Below, piece by piece: positions 25,984 to 34,668 of a stretch of 64,000 nt of DNA. A program made the position numbers and the translations under genes. Numbering within the stretch: position 1 is the first letter of the stretch; every line of letters starts with the position of its first letter. Source of the DNA: Mesobacterium_A hydrothermale (GTDB lineage: Bacteria; Pseudomonadota; Alphaproteobacteria; Rhodobacterales; Rhodobacteraceae); the NCBI RefSeq assembly GCF_035818635.1, contig NZ_JAYLLH010000006.1:62001-126000 (forward strand), read 5' to 3'. The notes under the pieces were generated by a model. It was not told the DNA's origin. It ran no database searches and saw nothing but the letters and a program-made list of their open reading frames with translations.

Positions 25984-26733
25984 ATGGACTTGACAGGAAA
26001 AACCGTAATGATCACTGGCGCAAGCCGCGGCATCGGCGCGGCGGCGGCCCGGGAATTCGCCGCTGCGGGGGCGAATGTCGCGATGGTTGCGCGCGGGGCC
26101 GACGCGATAGCCGAACTGGCCGGAGAAATCGGGACGCAGGCCATCGCGATTCCCTGTGACATCAGCCGGTATTGGGAAATGCAAAAGGCGGTCGAAACCT
26201 GCGTGACGCATTTCGGCGGGCTGGATGTGCTGGTCAACAACGCCGGTGTGATCGAACCCATCGCGCATCTGTCGGATGCCGATCCGGATGCCTGGGGGCA
26301 GGTGATCGATATCAACCTCAAGGGCGTTTTCCACGGCATGCGCGCGGCGCTGCCGGTGATGCTGAAGGCCGGCGGCGGGACGATCCTGACCATCGGGTCG
26401 GGCGCGGCGCACAATCCGATCGAAGCGTGGTCGCATTATTGTGCGTCCAAGGCGGGTGCGTTGATGCTGACCCGCATGGTGCACAAGGAAAACGGCGATC
26501 AGGGCATCCGTGCGATTTCGCTGTCGCCCGGGACTGTCGCCACCCAGATGCAGCGCGAGATCAAGGCAAGTGGCGTCAACCCGGTGAGCCAGTTGGACTG
26601 GTCCGACCATGTGCCGCCGGAATGGCCCGCAAGAACGCTGGTCTGGATGTGCGGCCCAGGCGGCGACGACTTCCTGGGCGACGAAGTCTCGTTGCGGGAC
26701 GAGGCGATCCGCAAGGCGATAGGTGTGGCATGA
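25984..26733 (+). CDS. short-chain dehydrogenase/reductase
   Basis: A 249-residue SDR with GASRGIGAAA at 12-21, NNAG at about 85, the serine in the GSGAAHN segment and the YCASKAG active-site tyrosine and lysine. The C-terminus is unusual, ending GDEVSLRDEAIRKAIGVA rather than the common DGG. It overlaps the crotonase gene by 4 bases (ATGA), so the two products probably act on the same acyl or hydroxyacyl substrate. Confidence 0.9.
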   Translation: MDLTGKTVMITGASRGIGAAAAREFAAAGANVAMVARGADAIAELAGEIGTQAIAIPCDISRYWEMQKAVETCVTHFGGLDVLVNNAGVIEPIAHLSDADPDAWGQVIDINLKGVFHGMRAALPVMLKAGGGTILTIGSGAAHNPIEAWSHYCASKAGALMLTRMVHKENGDQGIRAISLSPGTVATQMQREIKASGVNPVSQLDWSDHVPPEWPARTLVWMCGPGGDDFLGDEVSLRDEAIRKAIGVA

Positions 26734-27332
26734 TCGGGGTCACGGAAGACGGTGCGCTGAGCGTCATCACGCTGAACCGGCCCGACAAGGCCAACGCGCT
26801 GACCGAAGAGATGCTGGAGGCGCTGTGCGTCGCGGTCGAGGACTCGCGCGACCAGAAGGTGCTGGTGCTGACCGGAACCGGCAAGGTGTTCTGTGCCGGG
26901 GCCGACCTTGACGCCGCGCGGGCGGGGCTTGCGACCTCGCCGCTGTGGGAGCGGCTGTCGGGGGCGATCGCGCGCTTTGGCGGGCTGTCGATCGCCGCGC
27001 TGAACGGGACCTGCGCCGGGGGCGCGATGGGGATGGCGCTGGCCTGCGATCTGCGGGTCTGCGTGCCGGGCACGAAGTTCTTCTACCCGGTGATGAAACT
27101 GGGCTTTCTGCCGCAACCGTCCGACCCGAAACGGTTGGCGGCGCTGGTCGGGCCAAGCCGGGCGAAGATGATCCTGATGGCCGGACAGAAGATTGCCGCC
27201 GACGAGGCGCTGACCTGGGGCTTGGTCAACCGCATCGTCGAGGGGGACGTGGTCGAAGAGGCCCGCGCGCTGGCCGCCGACACGCTGGCCGCCGACTCGG
27301 CCCATGTGCGCGGGATCAACGGGCTGTTCTGA
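26730..27332 (+). CDS. short enoyl-CoA hydratase/isomerase (crotonase) family protein without catalytic glutamates
   Basis: A crotonase of only 200 residues, where the family norm is about 260; the C-terminal helical trimerisation part is largely missing. The oxyanion-hole motifs FCAGADL (54-60) and NGTCAGGA (92-99) are intact. The two glutamates of true hydratases are replaced: the GGGCEL position reads GGAMGM (G101), and the PE position reads PV (V121). It is therefore unlikely to hydrate a double bond; thioesterase, decarboxylase or isomerase chemistry is possible. It is translationally coupled to the upstream SDR. Confidence 0.85.
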   Translation: MIGVTEDGALSVITLNRPDKANALTEEMLEALCVAVEDSRDQKVLVLTGTGKVFCAGADLDAARAGLATSPLWERLSGAIARFGGLSIAALNGTCAGGAMGMALACDLRVCVPGTKFFYPVMKLGFLPQPSDPKRLAALVGPSRAKMILMAGQKIAADEALTWGLVNRIVEGDVVEEARALAADTLAADSAHVRGINGLF

Positions 27333-27400
27333 TCGGCAGGTATCAAGCGGAGCGGGCCTTGCGGCCCGCACGGCATGAGCCTGCCTGCGGCAGGCGGTTC

Positions 27401-27470
27401 AGGGGGCGCTGCCCCCTCTTTTCCCGTGCCGGGAAAATTCACCTCCGAGGTATTTGGGAAACCAAAGAAG
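27401..27470 (+). repeat. intergenic palindromic repeat, copy B
   Basis: AGGGGGC/GCCCCCT forms a hairpin, a second hairpin TTCCCGTGCCGGGAA follows, and then CCGAGGTATTTGG (27445-27457) and AACCAAAGAAG. The 13-base core is identical to copy C at 60839-60851. It fills most of the 255-base gap between the crotonase and leuS; the rest of the gap holds another short GC-rich hairpin (GCCTGC/GCAGGC) and the leuS leader. Confidence 0.7.
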
Positions 27471-27587
27471 TGGAAGGTTTGGCGCTTTGGGGACGGGGTT
27501 TGCCCGATCCGACCCTTTACGGCGGGCGGGCTTGGCCCTATCACCACCGGCGACCTTGACCTTCCCGCGCCGCAAAGGAACGACCCC

Positions 27588-30143
27588 ATGTCGCGCTATG
27601 ACCCGTCCGTGATTGAACCGAAATGGCAAGAGGCCTGGGCCGAGGCCCAGACCTTCCGCGCGGTGCGCAGCCATGACAAGCCCAAGTATTACGTGCTGGA
27701 GATGTTCCCCTACCCGTCGGGGCGGATCCACATCGGCCACGTGCGCAACTATACCATGGGCGACGTGATCGCGCGCTACAAGCTGGCCAACGGGTTCAAC
27801 GTGCTGCACCCGATGGGGTTCGACGCCTTCGGGATGCCGGCGGAAAACGCCGCGATGGCGATTGGCGGCCACCCCAAGGACTGGACCTATTCCAACATCG
27901 ACACCATGGTGGCGCAGATGAAGCCGCTGGGCTTCGGACTGGACTGGAGCCGGATGTTCGCCACCTGCGACCCGGAGTATTACGGCCAACAGCAGGCGCT
28001 GTTCCTGGATTTCCTGAAGGCCGGCCTGGTCTATCGCAAGAACGCCGTGGTGAACTGGGACCCGGTTGACATGACCGTTCTGGCCAATGAGCAGGTGATC
28101 GATGGCAAGGGCTGGCGGTCGGGGGCCGAGGTCGAGCGGCGCGAACTGACCCAGTGGTTCTTCAAGATCTCCGACATGTCGGGTGAGCTGCTGGAGGCGC
28201 TTGACGGGCTGGACGACTGGCCCGCCAAGGTCAAGCTGATGCAGGCCAACTGGATCGGCAAGTCGCGGGGTCTGCAATTCGCCTGGTCGCTGATCGACGG
28301 GCCGGACGGGTTTGACCGGATCGAGGTCTATACCACCCGGCCCGATACGTTGCTGGGCGCGTCGTTCCTGGGGATTTCACCGGATCACCCGCTGGCCAGG
28401 CAGTTGGAGAAGGACAACCCCGAGGTTGCGGCCTTCTGTGCCGAGTGCCGCAAGGTCGGCACCAGCGAAGAGGCGCTGGAAAAGGCCGAGAAGCTGGGTT
28501 TCGACACCGGGCTGAAGGTGCGCCATCCGTTTGACACGGCCTGGGAACTGCCGGTCTATATCGCGAATTTCATCCTGATGGATTACGGCACCGGTGCCAT
28601 CTTTGGCTGCCCGGGACACGATCAGCGCGACCACGATTTCTGTGTGAAATACGGCCTGCCGATCGTTGAGACCTTTTTGCCGTTGGACGGCGAGATCGAT
28701 ATCCAGGCGGCGCCGTTCGTGCCGCCCAAGGGCGACAAGGTACGTTTTACCCGTCTGCTCGCCGGACAAGAGGTGCAGACCGGGGACGAAGCCGTGGATG
28801 CCGCGATTGCGATCTGCGAAGAAAACGGCGTCGGCCATGGCGTGACCAAGTTCCGCCTGCGCGACTGGGGCCTGTCGCGTCAGCGCTATTGGGGGTGTCC
28901 GATCCCGGTGGTGCATTGCGATGCCTGCGGCGTGGTGCCGGAGAAAAAGGAAAACCTGCCCGTAGAACTGCCCTACGACGTATCGTTCGACACGCCGGGC
29001 AACCCGCTGGACCGGCACCCGACCTGGCGCGACTGTGCCTGCCCGTCCTGTGGCAAGCCGGCCAAGCGCGAAACCGACACGATGGACACGTTCGTGGACT
29101 CGTCATGGTATTTCGCGCGCTTTACCGCGCCGCGGGCCGAAACGCCGACCAATATGGCCGAGGCAGACTACTGGATGAACGTCGACCAGTATATCGGCGG
29201 CATCGAACACGCGATCCTGCACCTGCTGTATTCGCGGTTCTTCGCGCGCGCGATGCACATCTGCGGCCACCTGCCCGAGAAGTCGAAAGAGCCGTTCAAC
29301 GCGCTGTTCACGCAGGGCATGGTCACGCACGCGATCTATCAGACCCGCAACGCCGAGGGGCGGCCGGTTTACCATTACCCGGAAACCGTGGACCTGCGTG
29401 ACGGGAAGGGCTTCCTCAAGGACGGGACCGAGGTCGAGATCATCCCGTCGGCCAAGATGTCGAAGTCGAAGAACAACGTGGTCGATCCGGTGGCGATCAT
29501 CGAACAGTACGGCGCCGATACCGCGCGCTGGTTCGTGCTGTCCGACAGCCCGCCGGAGCGCGACGTGGAATGGACCGCGTCGGGTGCTGAGGCGGCATCG
29601 AAACACCTGGGCCGGGTCTGGCGAATCGCGGCAGAAGTGGCGGCATCGGACGCCGGGGCATCTGACAACGATCAGGCCCTGCTGCGCGAGATGCACAAGA
29701 CCATCGACGAGGTGACCAAGGGGGTTGAAAGCTTTGGCTTCAACGCCGCGATCGCCAAGCTCTATGCCTTTACCAACACGCTGTCGAAATCCAAGGCCGG
29801 CGCCGCGGCCAAGCGGCAGGCGACGCGCACACTGGCCCAGCTGATGTCGCCGATGACCCCGCACCTGGCCGAGGATATCTGGGCGATGCTGGGGGGCGAG
29901 GGCCTGATCGCCACGGCGCCCTGGCCGGTGGCCGATCCGGCGATGCTGGTCGAGGATACGGTCACCCTGCCGATCCAGGTCAATGGCAAGCGGCGCGGTG
30001 AAATCACCGTGCCCAAGGACATGGACAAGGCCGAGGTCGAAAAGCTGGCACTGGCCGAGGCATCCGTGCAAAGATCGCTGGACGGGGCAATCCCCAAGAA
30101 GGTGATCGTCGTACCGGGCCGGATCGTGAATGTCGTTATTTGA
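27588..30143 (+). CDS. leuS: leucyl-tRNA synthetase
   Basis: An 851-residue class I aminoacyl-tRNA synthetase charging tRNA-Leu. The HIGH motif is in SGRIHIGHVRNY (about residues 44-55) and KMSKS in SAKMSKSKNN (about 621-630). The CP1 editing domain (TTRPDTLLG, and the DYGTGAIFGCPGHDQRD editing core) is intact. AAAGGAA precedes the ATG at 27588. The open frame extends upstream to 27375, but that part covers the repeat element and is not coding. It overlaps lptE by 14 bases. Confidence 0.98.
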   Translation: MSRYDPSVIEPKWQEAWAEAQTFRAVRSHDKPKYYVLEMFPYPSGRIHIGHVRNYTMGDVIARYKLANGFNVLHPMGFDAFGMPAENAAMAIGGHPKDWTYSNIDTMVAQMKPLGFGLDWSRMFATCDPEYYGQQQALFLDFLKAGLVYRKNAVVNWDPVDMTVLANEQVIDGKGWRSGAEVERRELTQWFFKISDMSGELLEALDGLDDWPAKVKLMQANWIGKSRGLQFAWSLIDGPDGFDRIEVYTTRPDTLLGASFLGISPDHPLARQLEKDNPEVAAFCAECRKVGTSEEALEKAEKLGFDTGLKVRHPFDTAWELPVYIANFILMDYGTGAIFGCPGHDQRDHDFCVKYGLPIVETFLPLDGEIDIQAAPFVPPKGDKVRFTRLLAGQEVQTGDEAVDAAIAICEENGVGHGVTKFRLRDWGLSRQRYWGCPIPVVHCDACGVVPEKKENLPVELPYDVSFDTPGNPLDRHPTWRDCACPSCGKPAKRETDTMDTFVDSSWYFARFTAPRAETPTNMAEADYWMNVDQYIGGIEHAILHLLYSRFFARAMHICGHLPEKSKEPFNALFTQGMVTHAIYQTRNAEGRPVYHYPETVDLRDGKGFLKDGTEVEIIPSAKMSKSKNNVVDPVAIIEQYGADTARWFVLSDSPPERDVEWTASGAEAASKHLGRVWRIAAEVAASDAGASDNDQALLREMHKTIDEVTKGVESFGFNAAIAKLYAFTNTLSKSKAGAAAKRQATRTLAQLMSPMTPHLAEDIWAMLGGEGLIATAPWPVADPAMLVEDTVTLPIQVNGKRRGEITVPKDMDKAEVEKLALAEASVQRSLDGAIPKKVIVVPGRIVNVVI

Positions 30144-30630
30144 CCGTCGCAAGCTGCTGACCTGCGGCCTCGCCTTTGCGGGGCTGTCAGGCTGTGGCTT
30201 TGCCCCGGCTTACGGGCCGCAGGGCGGCGCGCAGCGGTTGCAACGGCAGGTGGCGCTGAACGTGCCGACTGACCGGAACGGCTATTTGCTGAACCGGCGG
30301 CTGGAGGAACGGCTGGGCCGGGCAGAGGCTGCGGCCTATGACCTGACCGTGACGGTGACCACCGACCGGCAAGGCTTGGGCAGCACGCAGGATGGGCGCA
30401 CCACGCGGTTTCACCTGCTGGGCAACGCCCGTATGGTGCTGCGCGCGGCGGGCGGTGACCAGGTTCTGTTCGAAGGCGCGACCAGCGCCTTTACCGCCTA
30501 TTCCACCACCGGGTCCACCGTGGCGACGCTGGCCGCCGAACGCGATGCCAGCGAACGGCTGATGGTCATTCTGGCCGATCAGATCACCGACTGGCTGATC
30601 GGCATCGCCGCAAGCCTGCCGCAAGCATGA
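30130..30630 (+). CDS. lptE: LPS-assembly lipoprotein LptE
   Basis: A 166-residue lipoprotein with a basic N-terminus, a hydrophobic stretch and the lipobox LSGC followed by GFAPAYGP, the LptE signature. LptE plugs the LptD outer-membrane barrel that inserts lipopolysaccharide. It overlaps leuS by 14 bases and holA by 4 (ATGA). The leuS-lptE-holA order is widely conserved. Confidence 0.92.
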   Translation: MSLFDRRKLLTCGLAFAGLSGCGFAPAYGPQGGAQRLQRQVALNVPTDRNGYLLNRRLEERLGRAEAAAYDLTVTVTTDRQGLGSTQDGRTTRFHLLGNARMVLRAAGGDQVLFEGATSAFTAYSTTGSTVATLAAERDASERLMVILADQITDWLIGIAASLPQA

Positions 30631-31652
30631 AGCTTTCCGCGCGCGACGCCCACGGCTATTTCGCCAAGCCCGATCCGCAGGCGGCCGGCCTGCTGATCTA
30701 TGGCGAAGACGCGATGCGGGTCGCGCTGAAACGCCAGCAGGTGATTGCCGCGCTGGTTGGTCCCCAGGGCGAGGAAGAGATGCGCCTGACCCGGATGTCA
30801 GGCGGCGATCTGCGCAAGGACCCCGCGATGCTGATCGACGCGATCAAGGCCCAGGGATTTTTCCCCGGCCCGCGTGTCGCCTTTGTCGAGGAAGCGGGCG
30901 ATGCGGCGGCCAAGGCGATTGGCGCGGCATTGGAAGACTGGCGTCCGGGGGATGCGCAGATCATCGTGTCGGCGGGTCAGCTCGCCGCCAAATCCGCCTT
31001 GCGCAAGCTGTTCGAAGGCCACCCCACCGCCTATGCGGCTGGCATCTACAACGATCCGCCCAGCCGGGCAGAGATCGAGTCCGATCTGGCCAAGGCGGGC
31101 CTGACCAATATCGACCGCTCTGGTATGGAGGCGCTGCTGGCGCTGGCCAAGGAACTGGACCCCGGCGATTTCCGCCAGACCATCGGCAAGGTTGCGCTTT
31201 ACAAGCTGGACGACGACAGCGCGCTGACCGCCGCAGAGGTGGCGCTGTCGGCCCCGACCTCGACCGAGGCGGACGTGGACGAGGTGCTGCACATCGTGGC
31301 CGAAGGCCGGATGGACCTGATCGGCCCGGTGATGGCCCGGCTGCAGGCACAAGGGGCCGCGCCGGTGACGCTGGTGATCATGGCGACCCGTCATTTCCGC
31401 GCGCTGCACGCGGCGGCCAGCGATCCCGGCGGCGCCGCGCAGGGCATTGCCCGGATGCGCCCACCGATTTTTGGCCCGCGTCGTGACCGGATGCAGCGAC
31501 AAGCGCAGCACTGGGGCATGTTCAAGCTGGAAACAGCGCTGGAGGCGATCCTGGATACGGATCTGGAACTGCGCTCTGCCGGGCAGCACGCCCCGGCGCT
31601 GGCGCTGGTGGAACGGCTGTTCATCCGGCTGGCGATGCTGGCCCGGGCGTGA
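30627..31652 (+). CDS. holA: DNA polymerase III subunit delta
   Basis: The delta subunit of the clamp loader, 341 residues, with an AAA+-like N-terminal region (GLLIYGEDAMRVALKRQQV), the long helical middle and a C-terminal collar domain (MFKLETALEAILDTDLELRS). It wrenches open the beta clamp. It starts in the ATGA overlap with lptE and ends 5 bases before the convergent lipoprotein gene. Confidence 0.95.
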   Translation: MKLSARDAHGYFAKPDPQAAGLLIYGEDAMRVALKRQQVIAALVGPQGEEEMRLTRMSGGDLRKDPAMLIDAIKAQGFFPGPRVAFVEEAGDAAAKAIGAALEDWRPGDAQIIVSAGQLAAKSALRKLFEGHPTAYAAGIYNDPPSRAEIESDLAKAGLTNIDRSGMEALLALAKELDPGDFRQTIGKVALYKLDDDSALTAAEVALSAPTSTEADVDEVLHIVAEGRMDLIGPVMARLQAQGAAPVTLVIMATRHFRALHAAASDPGGAAQGIARMRPPIFGPRRDRMQRQAQHWGMFKLETALEAILDTDLELRSAGQHAPALALVERLFIRLAMLARA

Positions 31653-31657
31653 CCGGG

Positions 31658-32716
31658 CTACTCCCTAACGACCACAAACCCCCCGGTTTCCACCACACGC
31701 GTGCCGGACAGCCGCGGATCATCGCCGCTCAGGACAACGACTCCGACCGCCTCAAAGCCCGGCTCTTCATTGGTCATGACGCCGTGCATCGTCCCCTGCG
31801 ATAGCGCGGTCCATCGTCCCTCAGGGGTCAGCACCCAGACATTTGCCGGGCCGTTGAATTCACCGTTCCTGTCAAACGTCTCTGGCCCCACGGCCGCCAA
31901 GACCTCGGGCAGGGTGGCAGTGCCGTTGGCATCGCGCAGACCGGGCAGGGCACCGTACTGCCCTTCCAACGCCTGGACGATGCTTGCGGTTACTTCGGTG
32001 CCATTGACGTCATAGGCGCGCCTGTTCGTTACCTGAAGGATCGGCCCGAAGCCGCCTTCATACGCATCCTCGAAGTCCACCAGTAACACGGCCCGACCTA
32101 CGACATATTCCAATCCGTCGTGGCCCTCGAACACGCGTATCCCGGCATAGTCGCCCGCGAAATAGGCGTCGCCCTCCATGGGCATGACAAAGTAGGTTTC
32201 ATCGCCGTTGTCGTCGAACGCGTTCCGCTGGAAAATGAACCCGCCAAATCCCTGATCGACAGTGCTGCCGGAGCGCACGATCGCCACCTCGGTCGCCCCA
32301 TTGGCACCACGCGCGGCGACAAGGCGGTAATCGAACGTTTGCAGCGTATCGCCGGTGACAGGATCAACCAGGCGTTCCGTGCCTTCGTAGACGCCAAACC
32401 GGCCCAACTGCGCCACGCCTGTCACAGGGTCGCCGCGCGTGTAGGTCGTTGTGCCACCAAAGGCGATGTTCTCGACCCGGAATTCGTCCTGCCCGAAATC
32501 GTTCTGGTAGGCGATGTTGGTCACATGGCCCGCGCCGGTTTCGTCATTCTGCGCCTCACGCCGGACAATCGCGCCGTAGGGAGAGGGGTTTCCCGTGCCC
32601 GGCAGGGACGCCGCCGGAAGCTCCACCGCCTCGACGGGCGGGCTGGCTGGCGGGGTCACAGGCGTCGAGCAGGCGCCCAGGGCACACAGCATCAGGCCAA
32701 TCAGGGCGTGTCTCAT
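31658..32716 (-). CDS. lipoprotein with predicted all-beta body
   Basis: A 352-residue protein with a signal peptide and lipobox (LGAC at about residues 12-15). A proline-rich linker follows, and then a long series of alternating strands containing GDYAGIRVFEGHDG and AVLLVDFEDAY. The pattern of glycines, an aromatic GxYxG and VDF resembles the beta-barrel lobes of TbpB-like surface lipoproteins, but similarity is by eye only. I do not recognise a family with certainty. It is convergent with holA, with only 5 bases between the stops. Confidence 0.7.
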   Translation of the reverse strand: MRHALIGLMLCALGACSTPVTPPASPPVEAVELPAASLPGTGNPSPYGAIVRREAQNDETGAGHVTNIAYQNDFGQDEFRVENIAFGGTTTYTRGDPVTGVAQLGRFGVYEGTERLVDPVTGDTLQTFDYRLVAARGANGATEVAIVRSGSTVDQGFGGFIFQRNAFDDNGDETYFVMPMEGDAYFAGDYAGIRVFEGHDGLEYVVGRAVLLVDFEDAYEGGFGPILQVTNRRAYDVNGTEVTASIVQALEGQYGALPGLRDANGTATLPEVLAAVGPETFDRNGEFNGPANVWVLTPEGRWTALSQGTMHGVMTNEEPGFEAVGVVVLSGDDPRLSGTRVVETGGFVVVRE

Positions 32717-32779
32717 CCGGGTCCTCCACGTGCCGGGCGAGGGTGGTTCAGATACGCCATGCCTGTCAACGAAAAGCGC

Positions 32780-33724
32780 CTAGGGTTTTGATCCAGATGG
32801 GAAACCGGGCGTGTCGGCATCTTCTGGGTTGCGGGCCAGGTGCTTGGCCTTGATGCCCTCGGATGTGTCGCGACTGCCGTCGTGGCTCCACCCCGGCGGG
32901 GCGATCGCATACATCAGCCTGTCGCGCAGTCGGATGCCCGGCTGGGTCACGTCGCGCCAGATACCCACCCATTCGTGGAACGCCACCCGGATCGGGTTGA
33001 ACGTGCCAAGATTGTGCACAAGACCATAGTCGACTTTTTCATCCTCTTGCTCGGGTACAAACGTGCCGAACATCTTGTCCCAGACGATGAACACCCCGGC
33101 ATAATTCGCATCCAGATAGCGCGGGTTCCGCCCGTGGTGCAAGCGGTGGTGCGAGGGCGTGTTCATCATCGCCTCGAACCAGCGGGGCATCTTGCCGATC
33201 GCCTCGGTGTGGATCCAGAACTGGTAGATCAGGTTCAGCCCGCCGACGAACAGCACCATCGCGGGGTGAAACCCCAGCAGGATCAGCGGCGCGCGGACGA
33301 TCATCATGAAGGTGAAGGTGCCCGTCCATGTCTGCCGCAGGGCGGTGGTCAGGTTGTAATGCTGGCTGGAATGGTGGTTGACGTGGCTGGCCCAGACCCA
33401 GCGGATGCGATGTCCGAACCGGTGCACCCAGTAATAGCGCAGGTCGTCCAGAACGAAGCACAGCGCAACGACCCACCAACCGGTTCCAAGGTCCAGGGGG
33501 GTCAGCGCCCAGAGGAACAGGAAGAACCCCCAGGCAATGAACCCCAGCACGATACCGGAGACGACATTGCCCGCCCCCATGATCAGGCTGGTTACCGCGT
33601 CGCGGGTTTCATACCGGCCGCCCCGACCCTTGATGGCGATCCACGCAAGTTCGATCAGGATGGCGGCGATGAAGAACGGCACCGCCAGTTGCACCACGTC
33701 GGGATAGGTCAGTTGGTCGGTCAT
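32780..33724 (-). CDS. sterol desaturase / fatty acid hydroxylase family protein
   Basis: A 314-residue integral membrane di-iron oxygenase. The three histidine clusters HRFGH, HVNHH and HRLHHG are all present in family order, with hydrophobic segments before each. It probably hydroxylates a lipid such as a fatty acid, carotenoid or ornithine lipid; the substrate is not deducible here. Its start overlaps the stop of the small upstream gene (ATGA). Confidence 0.9.
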   Translation of the reverse strand: MTDQLTYPDVVQLAVPFFIAAILIELAWIAIKGRGGRYETRDAVTSLIMGAGNVVSGIVLGFIAWGFFLFLWALTPLDLGTGWWVVALCFVLDDLRYYWVHRFGHRIRWVWASHVNHHSSQHYNLTTALRQTWTGTFTFMMIVRAPLILLGFHPAMVLFVGGLNLIYQFWIHTEAIGKMPRWFEAMMNTPSHHRLHHGRNPRYLDANYAGVFIVWDKMFGTFVPEQEDEKVDYGLVHNLGTFNPIRVAFHEWVGIWRDVTQPGIRLRDRLMYAIAPPGWSHDGSRDTSEGIKAKHLARNPEDADTPGFPSGSKP

Positions 33725-34113
33725 GTCGTGCCTCTGATCCTGTCGCGCCAGGCGGCGCAGTCATCCGGGCCCAGCCGCAGCGTGATGCGCGGGGCGGTAT
33801 AATCTTGCAATCGTACGATCAGGCGGTCTTTTCGTACGGTCACCTGCGCACCGGTCAGGAACCGGGCAGAGGTGTCGGCCCCCATCGGCCAGACAAGGCC
33901 GGGGCCCGCGTCGCTGGCGATCAGCGCGGCGGCGCCATTGGCGCAGAGCGTGACAGAGGTCACCGTCGTATCGGGAAATTCGCGCAGCCAGCCGCGCGAT
34001 GCGTCCTCTTCGGTCAGCAGTTGGCGGGGCTGCGACCAGCCCAGCACATGGGTCAGCAACGCGATGCCCGCGATGCCCCCGACAACCAGCACGACAAGAC
34101 TACCCAGCGGCAT
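33721..34113 (-). CDS. small membrane-anchored hypothetical protein
   Basis: A 130-residue protein with one N-terminal transmembrane helix (about 5-26) and a soluble domain with a short beta-rich pattern (VTLCANGAAALIA, LTGAQVTVRKDRLIVRLQDY). GGGAGGA precedes the ATG at 34113, so I do not use the earlier one at 34134. It is coupled to the sterol desaturase-like gene by a 4-base overlap. I recognise no domain. Confidence 0.75.
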   Translation of the reverse strand: MPLGSLVVLVVGGIAGIALLTHVLGWSQPRQLLTEEDASRGWLREFPDTTVTSVTLCANGAAALIASDAGPGLVWPMGADTSARFLTGAQVTVRKDRLIVRLQDYTAPRITLRLGPDDCAAWRDRIRGTT

Positions 34114-34183
34114 TGCCCATCCTCCCACCTGCATTTCATGCCGGGACGGGGGCGTTTGTCAAAAGGCGCGTGGCGTCAGCCGT

Positions 34184-34498
34184 TCAGATCGGGCGGGAGC
34201 GCAGGAACAGGTAAAGCGGCAAGCCACAGCTGACGCCGATGCAGAAGGTGGCGGGAATCGCCAGAAGCGCGATCCAGTTGCGGCGCACCGCGACCTCTGC
34301 CAACACCCAGACCGTCAGCGTGACGGCGGCAATCGTCAGGTCCCAGACCAGGCCGGAACTGGCTGCGTTTGCGTGCCAGGCGTCCACCATGCCCATGATC
34401 GACAGGCCGTTTTCCGAAAACCACTGAATGAAATAGGCCATCGGATGCACCGCGCCCCAGACCGCCAGCGCAAGGTAAAGCCAGCGTAGCGGGGTCAC
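34184..34498 (-). CDS. DUF2834 membrane protein
   Basis: A 104-residue polytopic protein with three hydrophobic segments and the pattern of DUF2834 (FIQWFSENGLSIMGMVDAW, SSGLVWDLTIAA). It starts with a GTG overlapping the preceding small lipoprotein stop (GTGA). No biochemical role is known. Confidence 0.82.
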   Translation of the reverse strand: MTPLRWLYLALAVWGAVHPMAYFIQWFSENGLSIMGMVDAWHANAASSGLVWDLTIAAVTLTVWVLAEVAVRRNWIALLAIPATFCIGVSCGLPLYLFLRSRPI

Positions 34499-34668
34499 AG
34501 CGCGACCCCCACGGTGACCGGGCCGGATTGCACAGATACCCCGGTCGCGGTGCTGACCCCGTTCGGTGTGACCCGGACAGAGGTATTGACCGAGGGCCGG
34601 ATCGGCGGCCCGTCAGCCCCGCAACCGGCCAGAAGCGTCAGGATCAGGGCAGCGGCGATCTGTTTCAT
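34495..34668 (-). CDS. 57-residue lipoprotein
   Basis: A short gene between argH and the DUF2834 gene. It encodes MKQIAAALILTLLAGCGADG, a clean lipobox with C16, then a Thr/Val/Ser-rich tail ending VGVAL. It overlaps argH (ATGA) on one side and the DUF2834 gene (GTGA) on the other, so argH, this lipoprotein and DUF2834 form one translationally coupled run. The function is unknown. Confidence 0.75.
   Translation of the reverse strand: MKQIAAALILTLLAGCGADGPPIRPSVNTSVRVTPNGVSTATGVSVQSGPVTVGVAL

Noticed and set aside
27375..27587. N-terminal extension of leuS by 71 codons
   Set aside because: It translates the intergenic repeat; the ATG at 27588 has the ribosome site and gives the normal LeuRS N-terminus.
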